64,000 nt of DNA from Marivirga atlantica (GTDB lineage Bacteria > Bacteroidota > Bacteroidia > Cytophagales > Cyclobacteriaceae): contig NZ_JAERQG010000004.1 of the NCBI RefSeq assembly GCF_016734805.1, positions 1 to 64,000 of the forward strand, in the 5' to 3' direction. The position numbers and the translations under genes are program-made. The notes below the pieces were generated by a model. It was not told the origin of the DNA and made no database searches. It saw only the letters and a program-made list of their open reading frames with translations. Below, piece after piece: positions 18,807 to 27,401 of this stretch. Numbering within the stretch: position 1 is the stretch's first letter; every line of letters starts with the position of its first letter.

Positions 18807-20353
18807 TTCAACAGAGAATAAATTGATTCAACTTCAATATTTCTATAATGAGTTGGTGTTAAGGAGATTATTCCCATCTCTGTATTCTTTAAGAAATCCT
18901 GAAAAACACCTTCATTTTCTTTAGACAAAGCTAATTCTGTTTTAGTAATATACCCCTCTTGATAACCGTCATAACCTACTAAGTAGACGTTTTGCGCATT
19001 TAAGCAAAGGGCCGTTTGCAAGGCCAGAACTGTATGAGCATCTTTAACCAAATTAGTAATGGTAATTTCCTTTAGTTCAAAACTTTTACCTTCTAATGCC
19101 TGAGGAATATAAGTGCCCATTTTTCTTGGATAAGGTGGTAACACGCATTCTCCAGAAAATCCACCAAGGTCTTCAAAAACTTTTTCTAAACGATGACCCT
19201 CGCTACCTACTAAACAAAAATACTGTGCTACGGATACATTTTTATAATATCCTGCATTCTTACTACTGGCATGGATAATACAAGTATGGTCATTTCTATC
19301 AATAAATTCCTTTACGGCATCTGCATGTAAAGTAGCATTAGGACCACCTCCTATAATAATAACATTATCAAAAGATCTTTGAGGTTCAAATGTCTCTAAT
19401 TTCTGATTATCCTTTTGATTATCCTTTTGATTTTGCAATGCTCTTATAATGCTATTGAAGGAATAAAACCGTTGTGTTACCCAATTCATTACTTCCTTTT
19501 GAGGAAGAGAATTGGCTCCTGACACCATATATGGAAGATTGGTACCCCACTCATGTTGTTTCTGAAGTGTTTCAAATGAGGCTACAACATTACTCAAGCT
19601 ATTAAAATCAACTTCCAAATCACTTTTAGCATTAAGTGCTGTTAACAGCAATTCGGTTTTAAGATTACCAGCTCCCCTCCCCATTCCAGTGACTGTAGCA
19701 TCTACTATATCTGCCCCGCATTCCATTGCCGTTAGTGTATTTACCAAAGCTAATTCTAGATTATTATGGCCATGAAAACCTATTTTAACCTCAGTTTTAG
19801 AACGAACCAGTTCAAAGGTATTTTTTACATCTTCTGGGTATACTCCACCAAAAGAGTCCACCATATAAAAATAATCGGCTAAGCCTGATACATGCTGGAT
19901 TTGATTAAGGAAATCTTTTTGCTCTGACCAGTTAGACATATACATCACATTAAATCCTACTTCAAAGCCCAAAGCTTTTACTGCCTCTGCTAAACCCAAA
20001 GCTCGTGTGAAGTTCACAGGATCTATAGCCAGCCTGACCATGCTTATCAAGCCTTTACAGGGTGACAATAAATCCTTTACATGCTCTTTTCTAATGTCTT
20101 TTTCATTCAAAATAATAACCAGTTTCTTGTCAGATAAGGCTTTTGCCTTTTCCATTAGAAAAACCGGACAATAGAAATATTCTCCCAGATAATGCTTCAT
20201 AGGAATACTTCTGTAGCCTATTTCTAAATATTCTGCGGGCAACTCATTAAACGACTTGAAATAAGTTTCAACCAACTGTTTATCAAAATCCCAGTTTGTG
20301 TAGTAACCGCCATCTCGTAGCGTGCAATCAAGAATTTTTGTATTATTTTTCAT
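18803..20353 (-). CDS. DmpG/HMGL-type aldolase fused to an unassigned C-terminal domain
   Basis: A 516-residue fusion. Residues 1-300 form a DRE-TIM barrel like 4-hydroxy-2-oxovalerate aldolase (DmpG/MhpE): TLRDGG at 11-16, HGHNNLELA at 194-202 and GMGRGAGN at 223-230. The metal ligands of DmpG (Asp18, His200, His202) correspond to D14, H194 and H196. The DmpG base His21 is replaced by Tyr17. Such enzymes join or cleave pyruvate and an aldehyde, so synthesis of a 2-keto sugar acid is plausible. After a DNQK-repeat linker (about 307-320), residues 328-516 contain VIIIGGGPNA and NVYLVGYDGY, a Rossmann-like domain I cannot assign. The ATG at 20353 forms TAATG with the upstream stop; the TTG at 20371 is unlikely. 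Confidence 0.8.
   Translation of the reverse strand: MKNNTKILDCTLRDGGYYTNWDFDKQLVETYFKSFNELPAEYLEIGYRSIPMKHYLGEYFYCPVFLMEKAKALSDKKLVIILNEKDIRKEHVKDLLSPCKGLISMVRLAIDPVNFTRALGLAEAVKALGFEVGFNVMYMSNWSEQKDFLNQIQHVSGLADYFYMVDSFGGVYPEDVKNTFELVRSKTEVKIGFHGHNNLELALVNTLTAMECGADIVDATVTGMGRGAGNLKTELLLTALNAKSDLEVDFNSLSNVVASFETLQKQHEWGTNLPYMVSGANSLPQKEVMNWVTQRFYSFNSIIRALQNQKDNQKDNQKLETFEPQRSFDNVIIIGGGPNATLHADAVKEFIDRNDHTCIIHASSKNAGYYKNVSVAQYFCLVGSEGHRLEKVFEDLGGFSGECVLPPYPRKMGTYIPQALEGKSFELKEITITNLVKDAHTVLALQTALCLNAQNVYLVGYDGYQEGYITKTELALSKENEGVFQDFLKNTEMGIISLTPTHYRNIEVESIYSLLK
19404..19433. repeat. 12-bp tandem repeat in the aldolase linker
   Basis: TGATTATCCTTT is present twice in tandem (19404-19415, 19416-19427) with a partial third copy. 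It encodes the repeated DNQK residues linking the two domains of the aldolase fusion. The reading frame is kept because the unit is a multiple of three, so copy number could vary without breaking the protein. Confidence 0.75.
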
Positions 20354-21411
20354 TACAATATTTTGTCCCAATCTGCCATAACTTTTTTATGAGAAAATCT
20401 ATCTAATCCAACATCACATTTGTTTTTTAAAGTACTTAAGAGACCAGCATCATCTGTTATTTTCTGGATGAAAAATTTTAGTCTATTATAGTCACCCATA
20501 TCAAACAAATAGCCATTCTCACCATGCGATATAATCTCAGAAGGTCCTGTTTTTGTTCTTGAACTTATAACAGGAGTACCTACACTCAAACATTCCACCA
20601 TTACATTCGGAAATCCTTCCCTTAATGAAGCATTTAATAGTGCAATACTACCCTTCATATAGGGTAGAGGGTCTTCAATAAAGCCCAATAAACGTACAAC
20701 GTTCCCTAACTTCATCTTCTCAATTTTCTCTTCTAATTCTTTACGTAAAGCACCATCACCAAGAATCAATAAATCTGTTGAAACATAGGCCTTCGAAGAA
20801 TAAAAGGTTTCGATGAGTTGATCTATATTTTTTTGTCGATTTAATCTCGAAACAACGACAAAATAAGGTCTTTCATGCTGAAAAGCTATTACGGATTTAT
20901 CTTTTATTAATGGTACAGGATTATATATCTGTTTTAGCTTTCTACTATTCATAAAGTAATTCTTAACATCGTTTAATAATTCTTTCGAAGGACAAACGAC
21001 ATATTTTACGAAAGGGAAATTATAAAAAATCCAAAACTGCCATTCTTTGTATTTTTTATAGCCAATTAGTGGATAGGCATCAAATCTAACTATTGCTTTA
21101 GGATACATGGTAAGAGCAGCTAATATTCCACTTATTCGGGACAAAGTAATTAATCTTCTTGGTTTTACTTTCCAAACCTGGATAAATAATGAAAACCAAA
21201 TATGTAATATTTTAAGGCTCCTGAAAACATACTTTTCTTTACCTAAAATTTTCCTTTCTACCCTTTTATCCAGGTCAAAGGCTATTTCCGGAGACAGCAT
21301 TAGAAGTTTAACATAATGCCCCTGATTGCACAAATGATTGGCGAGCATTGCAGCATTTCTCTCCGCCCCTCCCTTTTTCAAAGAACCTATGAAAATAATG
21401 TAGTTAGACAC
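20353..21411 (-). CDS. Glycosyltransferase family 4
   Basis: GT4 glycosyltransferase of 352 residues. The acceptor domain opens with YIIFIGSLKKGGAERNAAML. The donor domain shows VVSRLNRQKNIDQLIETF near residues 185-202, LGDGALRKELEEKI near 217-230 and NASLREGFPNVMVECLSVG near 260-278. The start is GTG at 21411, since no ATG lies near the signature; it overlaps the preceding GT2 gene by 8 bases. The stop shares one base with the ATG of the aldolase gene (TAATG). Acceptor and sugar are unknown. Confidence 0.9.
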   Translation of the reverse strand: MSNYIIFIGSLKKGGAERNAAMLANHLCNQGHYVKLLMLSPEIAFDLDKRVERKILGKEKYVFRSLKILHIWFSLFIQVWKVKPRRLITLSRISGILAALTMYPKAIVRFDAYPLIGYKKYKEWQFWIFYNFPFVKYVVCPSKELLNDVKNYFMNSRKLKQIYNPVPLIKDKSVIAFQHERPYFVVVSRLNRQKNIDQLIETFYSSKAYVSTDLLILGDGALRKELEEKIEKMKLGNVVRLLGFIEDPLPYMKGSIALLNASLREGFPNVMVECLSVGTPVISSRTKTGPSEIISHGENGYLFDMGDYNRLKFFIQKITDDAGLLSTLKNKCDVGLDRFSHKKVMADWDKIL

Positions 21412-22318
21412 TGAAAAAATGTTTTAAAGAATAAATAAAATAGAAAACTACTTTCTTTGAGTACTTAAAATTATACCAGTAAAAATATTGTAATTCATTA
21501 AGTTTAATAGTTCTCTTTTTTGCAATATTCTTAAAATAAGGTAGAGCAGAGTTATTCCAATGCCTCTTAAGATTATTTCTTGTTCTTAAATCATCATATT
21601 TAGATAATAAATCTTTACAGCTAAAGTATAAAGGATGATTACTTACATCCAACTTTGTTGTCTTAGTAACCATATTTTCAGAATCTCTATAATAGGTAGA
21701 AGTAATGGCCCTTATAAAGAAGGCTTTCTGAGCAATATGCATTACTCTAAGCCAAGTATCAGTATCCCCTCCTCTTTTAAACTCAGCACCTGGAAATAAA
21801 CCAGCATCCATTAATAAGTCTCTCTGAATACAAATCGTATTGGTATGAAACGGTTTATTTATCAAAAATTCATTGAAGTCAATTTCCTGAGAGGTTTTAG
21901 TCTTCAGATAATATCTATTCTTTCTCACCCCTTTTTGATCTGCTATTTCGAAGGAAGTACCAAAAACGCTAATAGCATTATAGTCAATAATAGCGTCATA
22001 TAACTTAGCAAGATGGTTATACTTGTATTCGTCATCTGCATCTAAAAAACAAATCCAATTTGTACTAGCTTTCTCTATACCCAAATTTCGAGCAGCATAT
22101 CCTCCGGCACCTGGAGTTTCACGCTTAAAAACTTTTATGCGTGGATCAGTAAATGAATTAATAATATGAACACTGTTGTCTTTAGAAGCATCATCAATAA
22201 TAAGTAGCTCAAAATCTGCAAAAGACTGCTTTAATACTGATTCGATCGACCTTACAAGGTGATTCTCTTTATTAAAGACAGGCATAATTACTGTAAAAAA
22301 CATTTTTTTTCTATCCAT
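21404..22318 (-). CDS. Glycosyltransferase family 2
   Basis: GT-A-fold GT2 enzyme of 304 residues. The N-terminal nucleotide-sugar site has TVIMPVFNKENHLVRSIES near residues 9-27, LLIIDDASKDNS near 38-49 and the metal-binding CFLDADDEY near 89-97. A KRGGDTDTWLRV segment near 179-190 matches the ED-type catalytic-base region, with D183 or D185 the candidate. A hydrophobic, aromatic C-terminus lacks a clear membrane helix. It is part of the continuous minus-strand block and overlaps the downstream GT4 by 8 bases. A 111-base gap precedes it, which could hold an internal promoter. Confidence 0.9.
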   Translation of the reverse strand: MDRKKMFFTVIMPVFNKENHLVRSIESVLKQSFADFELLIIDDASKDNSVHIINSFTDPRIKVFKRETPGAGGYAARNLGIEKASTNWICFLDADDEYKYNHLAKLYDAIIDYNAISVFGTSFEIADQKGVRKNRYYLKTKTSQEIDFNEFLINKPFHTNTICIQRDLLMDAGLFPGAEFKRGGDTDTWLRVMHIAQKAFFIRAITSTYYRDSENMVTKTTKLDVSNHPLYFSCKDLLSKYDDLRTRNNLKRHWNNSALPYFKNIAKKRTIKLNELQYFYWYNFKYSKKVVFYFIYSLKHFFSV

Positions 22319-22429
22319 AAGGAATAGTTTGTCATTAGTTGTAAAAACTAAATCATTGCACCACTATATTTTTTATAAAAAAATTCCAAGTGATTCTGAA
22401 TGAACAATATTAGAACAAATCATAATCCT

Positions 22430-23911
22430 TTAAACCTTAAATTTCATAATATTATAGAGTGTATTTTTATAATCTACCAGGACCTCTTTTTTGAGAATTG
22501 CATTACTCTTTAATTTATCTTCAATTAACTTTTCAAAAGATTCATTATGATCATCGCTAAAACCAAATGCTAAACCACTATTGATCAATTCAGTATACGA
22601 CTGTATCCCTACTGGATCAATTATAATTGATCTAACATTTACCAAGGCAGCTTCAATTATTGTTCCTGAAAATTTTGAAATATGTAAGTCAGATTTATCA
22701 AGTACTTTAGCTAATGGAAAGGAAGAAACTTCTGTTATTTTAACTTCTTCATAAATATTAAAATATTCGAGTTTTTGATTTAACTTTTTTATTTGATAAT
22801 CCTTCATTCGAGGATGTAATCTTATCCACCAATTATAACGCTCTAAAGTATTCCTAATAACTCTATAGATATATTCAGGCAGAAACTCGTCTAAAGGTTG
22901 AAGGGTTATAAGTATATTTGGTTTGTCATTTTGATTATCAACTAAAGATAAGTCATCATTATAAAGAGACATAGACGGATTACCTCCCCTAATTATTTTA
23001 TAATTACTATTATTGAAATATTTAGTCAATTGATTAGCCGAAAATTCATCCCATACCCAAAATACAGCTGGTAATAAATCATATCCTTTTAATGGATGTT
23101 TATTAATGTTATAGGCAACGTGAAGAGGCCCTTGACCTCCATGTTGCATATCGATTGATTGGATACCCAATTCGTTAGCGGCTAGATTCATCCCATACAT
23201 TTGTGTATTATAATAGCAAAGACCAAATGCTAATCTTGCCTTAGATTTTCTTAAAACCCATTTAAACAGAGATTTCCAATTAAGTATTTTATTTAAGGAG
23301 CTAGTTAGTTGTTCTCTTAATCTTGAGGCTTTAATAATTTCGAGTGATTCTATATCTATTAAAAAATTATCAAACTCAGAATTACTTTTCACTAAATAGT
23401 CCCATTCAGATTTAAGATTTCTGAATTTTAGAAACGAATGGTAAAAGATCGTCAGATTTATAACTCTAAATTTTTTATAAATTGCTGATTTCGGAAATGA
23501 GTTATAATCAGTTAAGATACCTGACAGTAAATTATCCTTTGAAAGCGAATCCAAGATAGGGTCGAAATAACGGTTTAAACTATTATCCTTATAGTTTATC
23601 CTGTAGTTTGACGCTCCAGAAAAAACAATATCTGTATGTGGAATTCTTGTTGTTAACCTCTTTATGTAAGAAAAACCAATTTTCAGAATTAAACCGAAGG
23701 TCTTATTTATATTAACGAAGAGCTTTGACTTATTTACTTTAATACTATTGACTTTTTTAGAACTATTATCATTATTAAAGGAATTAAAAAAAATAAGCTT
23801 CTTAATCAGAGGCCAAATTTTCACGTGATTTAATTCCCATAGTTCAACCTGATATTTTTGCTCTAAACCTTGTAGTTTCTCTATAAGGTCAATTCTACGT
23901 TGAAATTCCAT
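22430..23911 (-). CDS. Putative GT-B-type capsule glycosyltransferase
   Basis: A 493-residue protein I can assign only by fold features. The first half (about 1-230) is Lys/Asn-rich with no known motif. The second half resembles GT-B enzymes of capsule synthesis: MQHGGQGP near residue 250, a VWDEFSA segment near 281, NILITLQPLDEF near 325 and WWIRLHPRMKDY near 347-358, then KSDLHISKFSGTIIEAAL near 392-409. The HP pair and the later SK(F)SGT run recall the HP and SS motifs of bacterial sialyltransferases (GT38/GT52/GT80), but the D/E-D/E-G motif is not clear. Overlap with the flippase gene is 17 bases. Base composition is noticeably A+T-rich, as in its neighbours. Confidence 0.55.
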   Translation of the reverse strand: MEFQRRIDLIEKLQGLEQKYQVELWELNHVKIWPLIKKLIFFNSFNNDNSSKKVNSIKVNKSKLFVNINKTFGLILKIGFSYIKRLTTRIPHTDIVFSGASNYRINYKDNSLNRYFDPILDSLSKDNLLSGILTDYNSFPKSAIYKKFRVINLTIFYHSFLKFRNLKSEWDYLVKSNSEFDNFLIDIESLEIIKASRLREQLTSSLNKILNWKSLFKWVLRKSKARLAFGLCYYNTQMYGMNLAANELGIQSIDMQHGGQGPLHVAYNINKHPLKGYDLLPAVFWVWDEFSANQLTKYFNNSNYKIIRGGNPSMSLYNDDLSLVDNQNDKPNILITLQPLDEFLPEYIYRVIRNTLERYNWWIRLHPRMKDYQIKKLNQKLEYFNIYEEVKITEVSSFPLAKVLDKSDLHISKFSGTIIEAALVNVRSIIIDPVGIQSYTELINSGLAFGFSDDHNESFEKLIEDKLKSNAILKKEVLVDYKNTLYNIMKFKV

Positions 23912-25310
23912 TTAATTTTTTATTCAAAAAAAACACTATTGATCCAAAAAGTGTAATTGAGGCTATAGTTACTAAAGCTTTATTAATTACTGAAATATCC
24001 TTCAATTGATAAACAAAAAAAGTCAAAAGTATAGTGATGACAAGCCATATAAAAGGAAAATAATTTAATGGATTTAGTTTCCTGTAATCACGTAGTAGAA
24101 ATCCTGTATATCCCATAAACATGTAAGAAACAAACGTAGTAATTGCTGCTATCTCGAAACCAAATAAAGGTATCAAAATCAAGTTTAATATAATGTTGAT
24201 TACACCTGCCATGAAAGATACTTTCCAAAGTATATGTGTCTTCTCATTAAACATCAATTGGGAATTAGCTCCCACATACATAGGTCTGTAATTGTAAGAC
24301 ATAACTATTATAACACCCAAATAATACATTGAAGCCAAATTCTCATTCCTGATCAAAATCTGAAAAATCTCCTTAACCCACAAAGCCAATATGAAGGTAG
24401 CTGAGAACATTGTGATTTGTGAAATAAAAGTAAGGTATCGGGCTTCATTGTACTTTTTTTCTCCATAGTTACTGGCTAACAAGGGCCCTACTGCGTTTGT
24501 CAATGCTGTACTTAAAGCTTGCATTATATTACCAGCTGTATAACTAACACCATATTTACCAACGTCTCCTGTACTCACATTTAGCGCATTCATTACAACT
24601 TTATCTGAACTATTCAACAAATAGCTTGAATAATAATGTGGTACAACAGGAATGCTCACTTTTAAATACTTTCTGATGGTTTTCCACTTAAAATTAAAGA
24701 TTGGGGTAATTTTTAATTTTAAATTAAGCGGAATGAAAAATGAAATATTATTTATTATGCCCACAATAAAATTAGAATAGAACCAGCCCATGTAACCTTG
24801 TTTATAGTAAACAATGAATAATACATTCAAGCCTATAGACAGCAACCCAAAGATTAAACTTCTGATAGCAATTTGAAACGGCTTTTGTTTTAACTGATAA
24901 TAAGTAGAACAAATGGTTTTAGTTTGACCAAAAAAAACTAATGGCGTTACATTTAAAAATAAAATCAGCCATCTATTTTCAGAAGCTTCTTGAGGAATTA
25001 CTACTAATAATAATAAAGCTAAGATCAAAGCATATATGAAATTCCAAATTGTTAAGAAACCATAAATCTGTCTCCAGGCCCATTTGTACTGATTTTTAGA
25101 TTTAAAAAAAGTGTTTACAAGTATAACCCTTAAACCTAATACCGCGAAAACTGATATTGCACCAGTGTAAGCCCCTATTATTGCTGAGACTCCATAATCT
25201 AATTCAGTTAATTCTTGTGTAATTAATGGAAGTGAAAAAAAACTAGCTACTTTGGTAATTTGGGGAGCTAAACCGTAAATGGCAGTGTGTGAAAAAAGCT
25301 TTTTTATCAT
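23895..25310 (-). CDS. Wzx-type polysaccharide flippase (MOP superfamily)
   Basis: A 471-residue integral membrane protein with about 12-14 hydrophobic segments, in the pattern of oligosaccharide flippases that move lipid-linked repeat units across the inner membrane. The N-terminus has HTAIYGLAPQITKVASFFSL, in the position of the GxxxxxxxxF.. first helix of the Wzx/RfbX family. MNALNVSTGDVGKYGVSYT near residue 236 is another typical segment (position of LG.yGvaY). Its ATG at 25310 shares a base with the preceding stop (TAATG), and its end overlaps the next gene by 17 bases. Together with the Wzy-like, Wzc-like and export proteins it indicates a Wzx/Wzy-dependent pathway. Confidence 0.88.
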   Translation of the reverse strand: MIKKLFSHTAIYGLAPQITKVASFFSLPLITQELTELDYGVSAIIGAYTGAISVFAVLGLRVILVNTFFKSKNQYKWAWRQIYGFLTIWNFIYALILALLLLVVIPQEASENRWLILFLNVTPLVFFGQTKTICSTYYQLKQKPFQIAIRSLIFGLLSIGLNVLFIVYYKQGYMGWFYSNFIVGIINNISFFIPLNLKLKITPIFNFKWKTIRKYLKVSIPVVPHYYSSYLLNSSDKVVMNALNVSTGDVGKYGVSYTAGNIMQALSTALTNAVGPLLASNYGEKKYNEARYLTFISQITMFSATFILALWVKEIFQILIRNENLASMYYLGVIIVMSYNYRPMYVGANSQLMFNEKTHILWKVSFMAGVINIILNLILIPLFGFEIAAITTFVSYMFMGYTGFLLRDYRKLNPLNYFPFIWLVITILLTFFVYQLKDISVINKALVTIASITLFGSIVFFLNKKLNGIST

Positions 25311-25945
25311 TAAAATATAGCTTTCATTATTGACTCATATACGAAGGAATGCCCTAGAGCATTTAGATGTATGTAATCAGACATTATTCCTTCAGATGGT
25401 ATTGATTGAACATTAATTAAATTCCCTTTAAATTTTAGTTTCAATATTTCATTATAAAGGCTTATTTGTTTAGTGATACCTGGCACTTTTAATTCATAGT
25501 TGACATTTGAAGGTAATATAGAAAGAGCATATACATCTTCTTCTGGAAAGAAAGACTTAATTTTATTTAATGAATTTTGATACAAAATTGCTTTTGTATA
25601 ATATACCTTTCTCTTCTTTCGTAGGTAATAAGAGTTCTTTTGCACCAATTTTAATATCCTTTTACCAAAAAAAGGAATCTTTTGAAGTAACTTCAATTCA
25701 AGTAAAGATAATGCCCTCGGAGCACAATCAACAATTCCAGATTGTATAATAATAATATCAGGATTAAAAAGCTTATGGTACTCTAATTGTCTTACTAAAT
25801 CTTGAACCGTACCGCCACCTAATGAAACTTGATGCAATTGGCAGTGCTTATTTAATAATTGAGGCCAAGTATTCTCATGTCCACAGTACTCAGGTTTTTC
25901 CCTCGGTAGAGCTAACGAATCGGTCAGTATTAATACTTTTTTCAA
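25310..25945 (-). CDS. SGNH/GDSL-type hydrolase
   Basis: A 211-residue protein with the SGNH-hydrolase layout. Block I is LILTDSLALP near residues 5-14 (the usual GDS is TDS, with Ser9 as the candidate nucleophile). Block II glycine is in SLGGGTVQDL near 41-50, block III reads IIIQSGIVDC near 65-74 with Gly in place of the usual Asn-bearing GxND, and block V is SDYIHLNALGH near 189-199 carrying the Asp-His pair. It probably deacetylates or acylates a sugar. There is no signal peptide. The start is TTG at 25945, overlapping the upstream stop (TTGA), and no ATG lies nearby. Confidence 0.75.
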   Translation of the reverse strand: MKKVLILTDSLALPREKPEYCGHENTWPQLLNKHCQLHQVSLGGGTVQDLVRQLEYHKLFNPDIIIIQSGIVDCAPRALSLLELKLLQKIPFFGKRILKLVQKNSYYLRKKRKVYYTKAILYQNSLNKIKSFFPEEDVYALSILPSNVNYELKVPGITKQISLYNEILKLKFKGNLINVQSIPSEGIMSDYIHLNALGHSFVYESIMKAIF

Positions 25946-26373
25946 TTAGTAAAAGGTAATTTAAAAACATATTTTCTAACAGCACATTGTTCTTCAAACG
26001 TTATCGAAGTTTTATGTACTTCATGCGGATATAGCAGAATAAAATCACCGGCCTTTAACAAAATTTGTTGATCAGGCTCACCCTTAAACAGTTGATAGTC
26101 ATCTTGGTAATCATTTGATGCCTCCATCTTATTTATATTAGCAACATGAATAAGCTCTTCTCCCTCTATAATATAGTGTAAATCAATGTATTTTCGGTGG
26201 GCTTCCCATAGTAGATCTTCTTGATCTTTTGTTTCATAAGCTAAGCCTATAGCATGTATATGCGAATTTATGTTTATTTTACCAGAGGCGAATTTATTTT
26301 CTGAAATAAACTTATCTATAACTTCAGAATCATTTAAATACTTATGGATAAAATTAAAATTATCGAAGATCAT
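25942..26373 (-). CDS. YhcH/YjgK/YiaL family protein (NanQ-like anomerase)
   Basis: A 143-residue beta-cupin-like protein of the DUF386 family. Family signatures are EAHRKYIDLHYIIEGEE near residues 57-73 and LYPHEVHKTSI near 112-122, whose histidines and glutamate bind metal. Escherichia coli NanQ (YhcH) speeds interconversion of sialic acid anomers in catabolism. Here the gene sits among nonulosonic-acid synthesis genes, so it may supply the anomer preferred by the cytidylyltransferase (inference). The ATG at 26373 overlaps the upstream stop by 4 bases (ATGA). Confidence 0.85.
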   Translation of the reverse strand: MIFDNFNFIHKYLNDSEVIDKFISENKFASGKININSHIHAIGLAYETKDQEDLLWEAHRKYIDLHYIIEGEELIHVANINKMEASNDYQDDYQLFKGEPDQQILLKAGDFILLYPHEVHKTSITFEEQCAVRKYVFKLPFTN

Positions 26374-27401
26374 CCTTTTATCTTTAAATCATTATTGCCT
26401 TTCTGGTAATCTGAAGGCTGTCCGATATCCAGCCAATAATCATCCATTCTAAAGATTTTTACTGATTTTCCTTTACCTAAAGCCTCTTCAAATAAAGTGG
26501 GCATATCATAAAAGGTATCATTTGGTATAAGCTTTAATAGGTCTTTATTTACAATATACATTCCAGCATTTATATGATAATTAAAGCTCGGTTTCTCTTG
26601 AATTTCCAATAAATTATTGTCACTATCAGCATTAATGCAAGCATAAGGTATTTCATTTGAATAGCTTTTTACACACATAGTAGCATCAGCTTTTTGTGTT
26701 AAATGAAATTCCAAAAAGTCATTAAAATCTATAGATGTGATTAAATCACCATTTACAACAAATAAATTATCACTAATATCAAAGTCAATTAAGCTCAGTG
26801 GACCTGCTGTTCCCATTCTCTTATTCTCGTGAGTATATCTTACTTCAATGCCAAAATTTGTCCCATCCTTAAAATGATTTTCAATTATCTCAGCTTTATA
26901 ATTAACACAAAGAATGAACTTATAGAATCCGAATTCTTTAAAATTATCGATAATGTGTTCTAACATGGGTCTTCCTCCAATAGGTAGCATTGGTTTTGGA
27001 ATATCTTTGGTTAATTCTCCTAATCTACTACCCAAGCCTCCAGCCATAATAACTACCCACTCCTCTTTTGGCGCTACATCAAAGTCATTTAATAAAACTA
27101 CCTCTGTTAACTTACCCTGCTCGTCAACCAGTGGCATTTGTCTTCTATGGATTTGTTTGAGCTTTCGCTTTGCTATTACATGAGATGTTCCTGAAGGCAT
27201 GGTAATAGGATCAGCATTCATGATCTGCTTTACATCGGCTATTTTCTTTGCTAAAATTGCTCTTCGTAAATCTCCATCTGTAATAACCCCGATCAATTTA
27301 TTATGTTGATCAACAACAGGTAGAAAGCCTGTACCATTATGATCGAGCAACTCAACAGCTTTTTCAAATGAATTATTTTCAGAAATATTAAGCCATTTCA
27401 T
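26370..27401 (-). CDS. CBS-domain sugar-1-phosphate nucleotidyltransferase (PtmE-like)
   Basis: A 343-residue fusion. Residues 1-115 hold two CBS motifs (LPVVDQHNKLIGVITDGDLR near 22-41; MPLVDEQGKL near 90-99), which bind adenine nucleotides in other proteins. Residues 118-343 form a nucleotidyltransferase, with the loop IMAGGLGSRLGELTKDIPKP near 120-139 and the metal-binding NGDLIT near 215. Campylobacter PtmE, a glucosamine-1-phosphate guanylyltransferase in the legionaminic acid pathway, has the same architecture. With the LegB-like dehydratase at 31.1 kb this fits a GDP-sugar-based nonulosonate route, though mannose-1-phosphate or heptose-phosphate activation is also possible. ATGA overlaps occur at both ends. 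Confidence 0.85.
   Translation of the reverse strand: MKWLNISENNSFEKAVELLDHNGTGFLPVVDQHNKLIGVITDGDLRRAILAKKIADVKQIMNADPITMPSGTSHVIAKRKLKQIHRRQMPLVDEQGKLTEVVLLNDFDVAPKEEWVVIMAGGLGSRLGELTKDIPKPMLPIGGRPMLEHIIDNFKEFGFYKFILCVNYKAEIIENHFKDGTNFGIEVRYTHENKRMGTAGPLSLIDFDISDNLFVVNGDLITSIDFNDFLEFHLTQKADATMCVKSYSNEIPYACINADSDNNLLEIQEKPSFNYHINAGMYIVNKDLLKLIPNDTFYDMPTLFEEALGKGKSVKIFRMDDYWLDIGQPSDYQKGNNDLKIKG

Noticed and set aside
20354-20371. N-terminal extension of the aldolase fusion from TTG at 20371
   Set aside because: The ATG at 20353 forms a TAATG overlap with the upstream stop and directly precedes the conserved TLRDGG region, so the TTG start is less likely.
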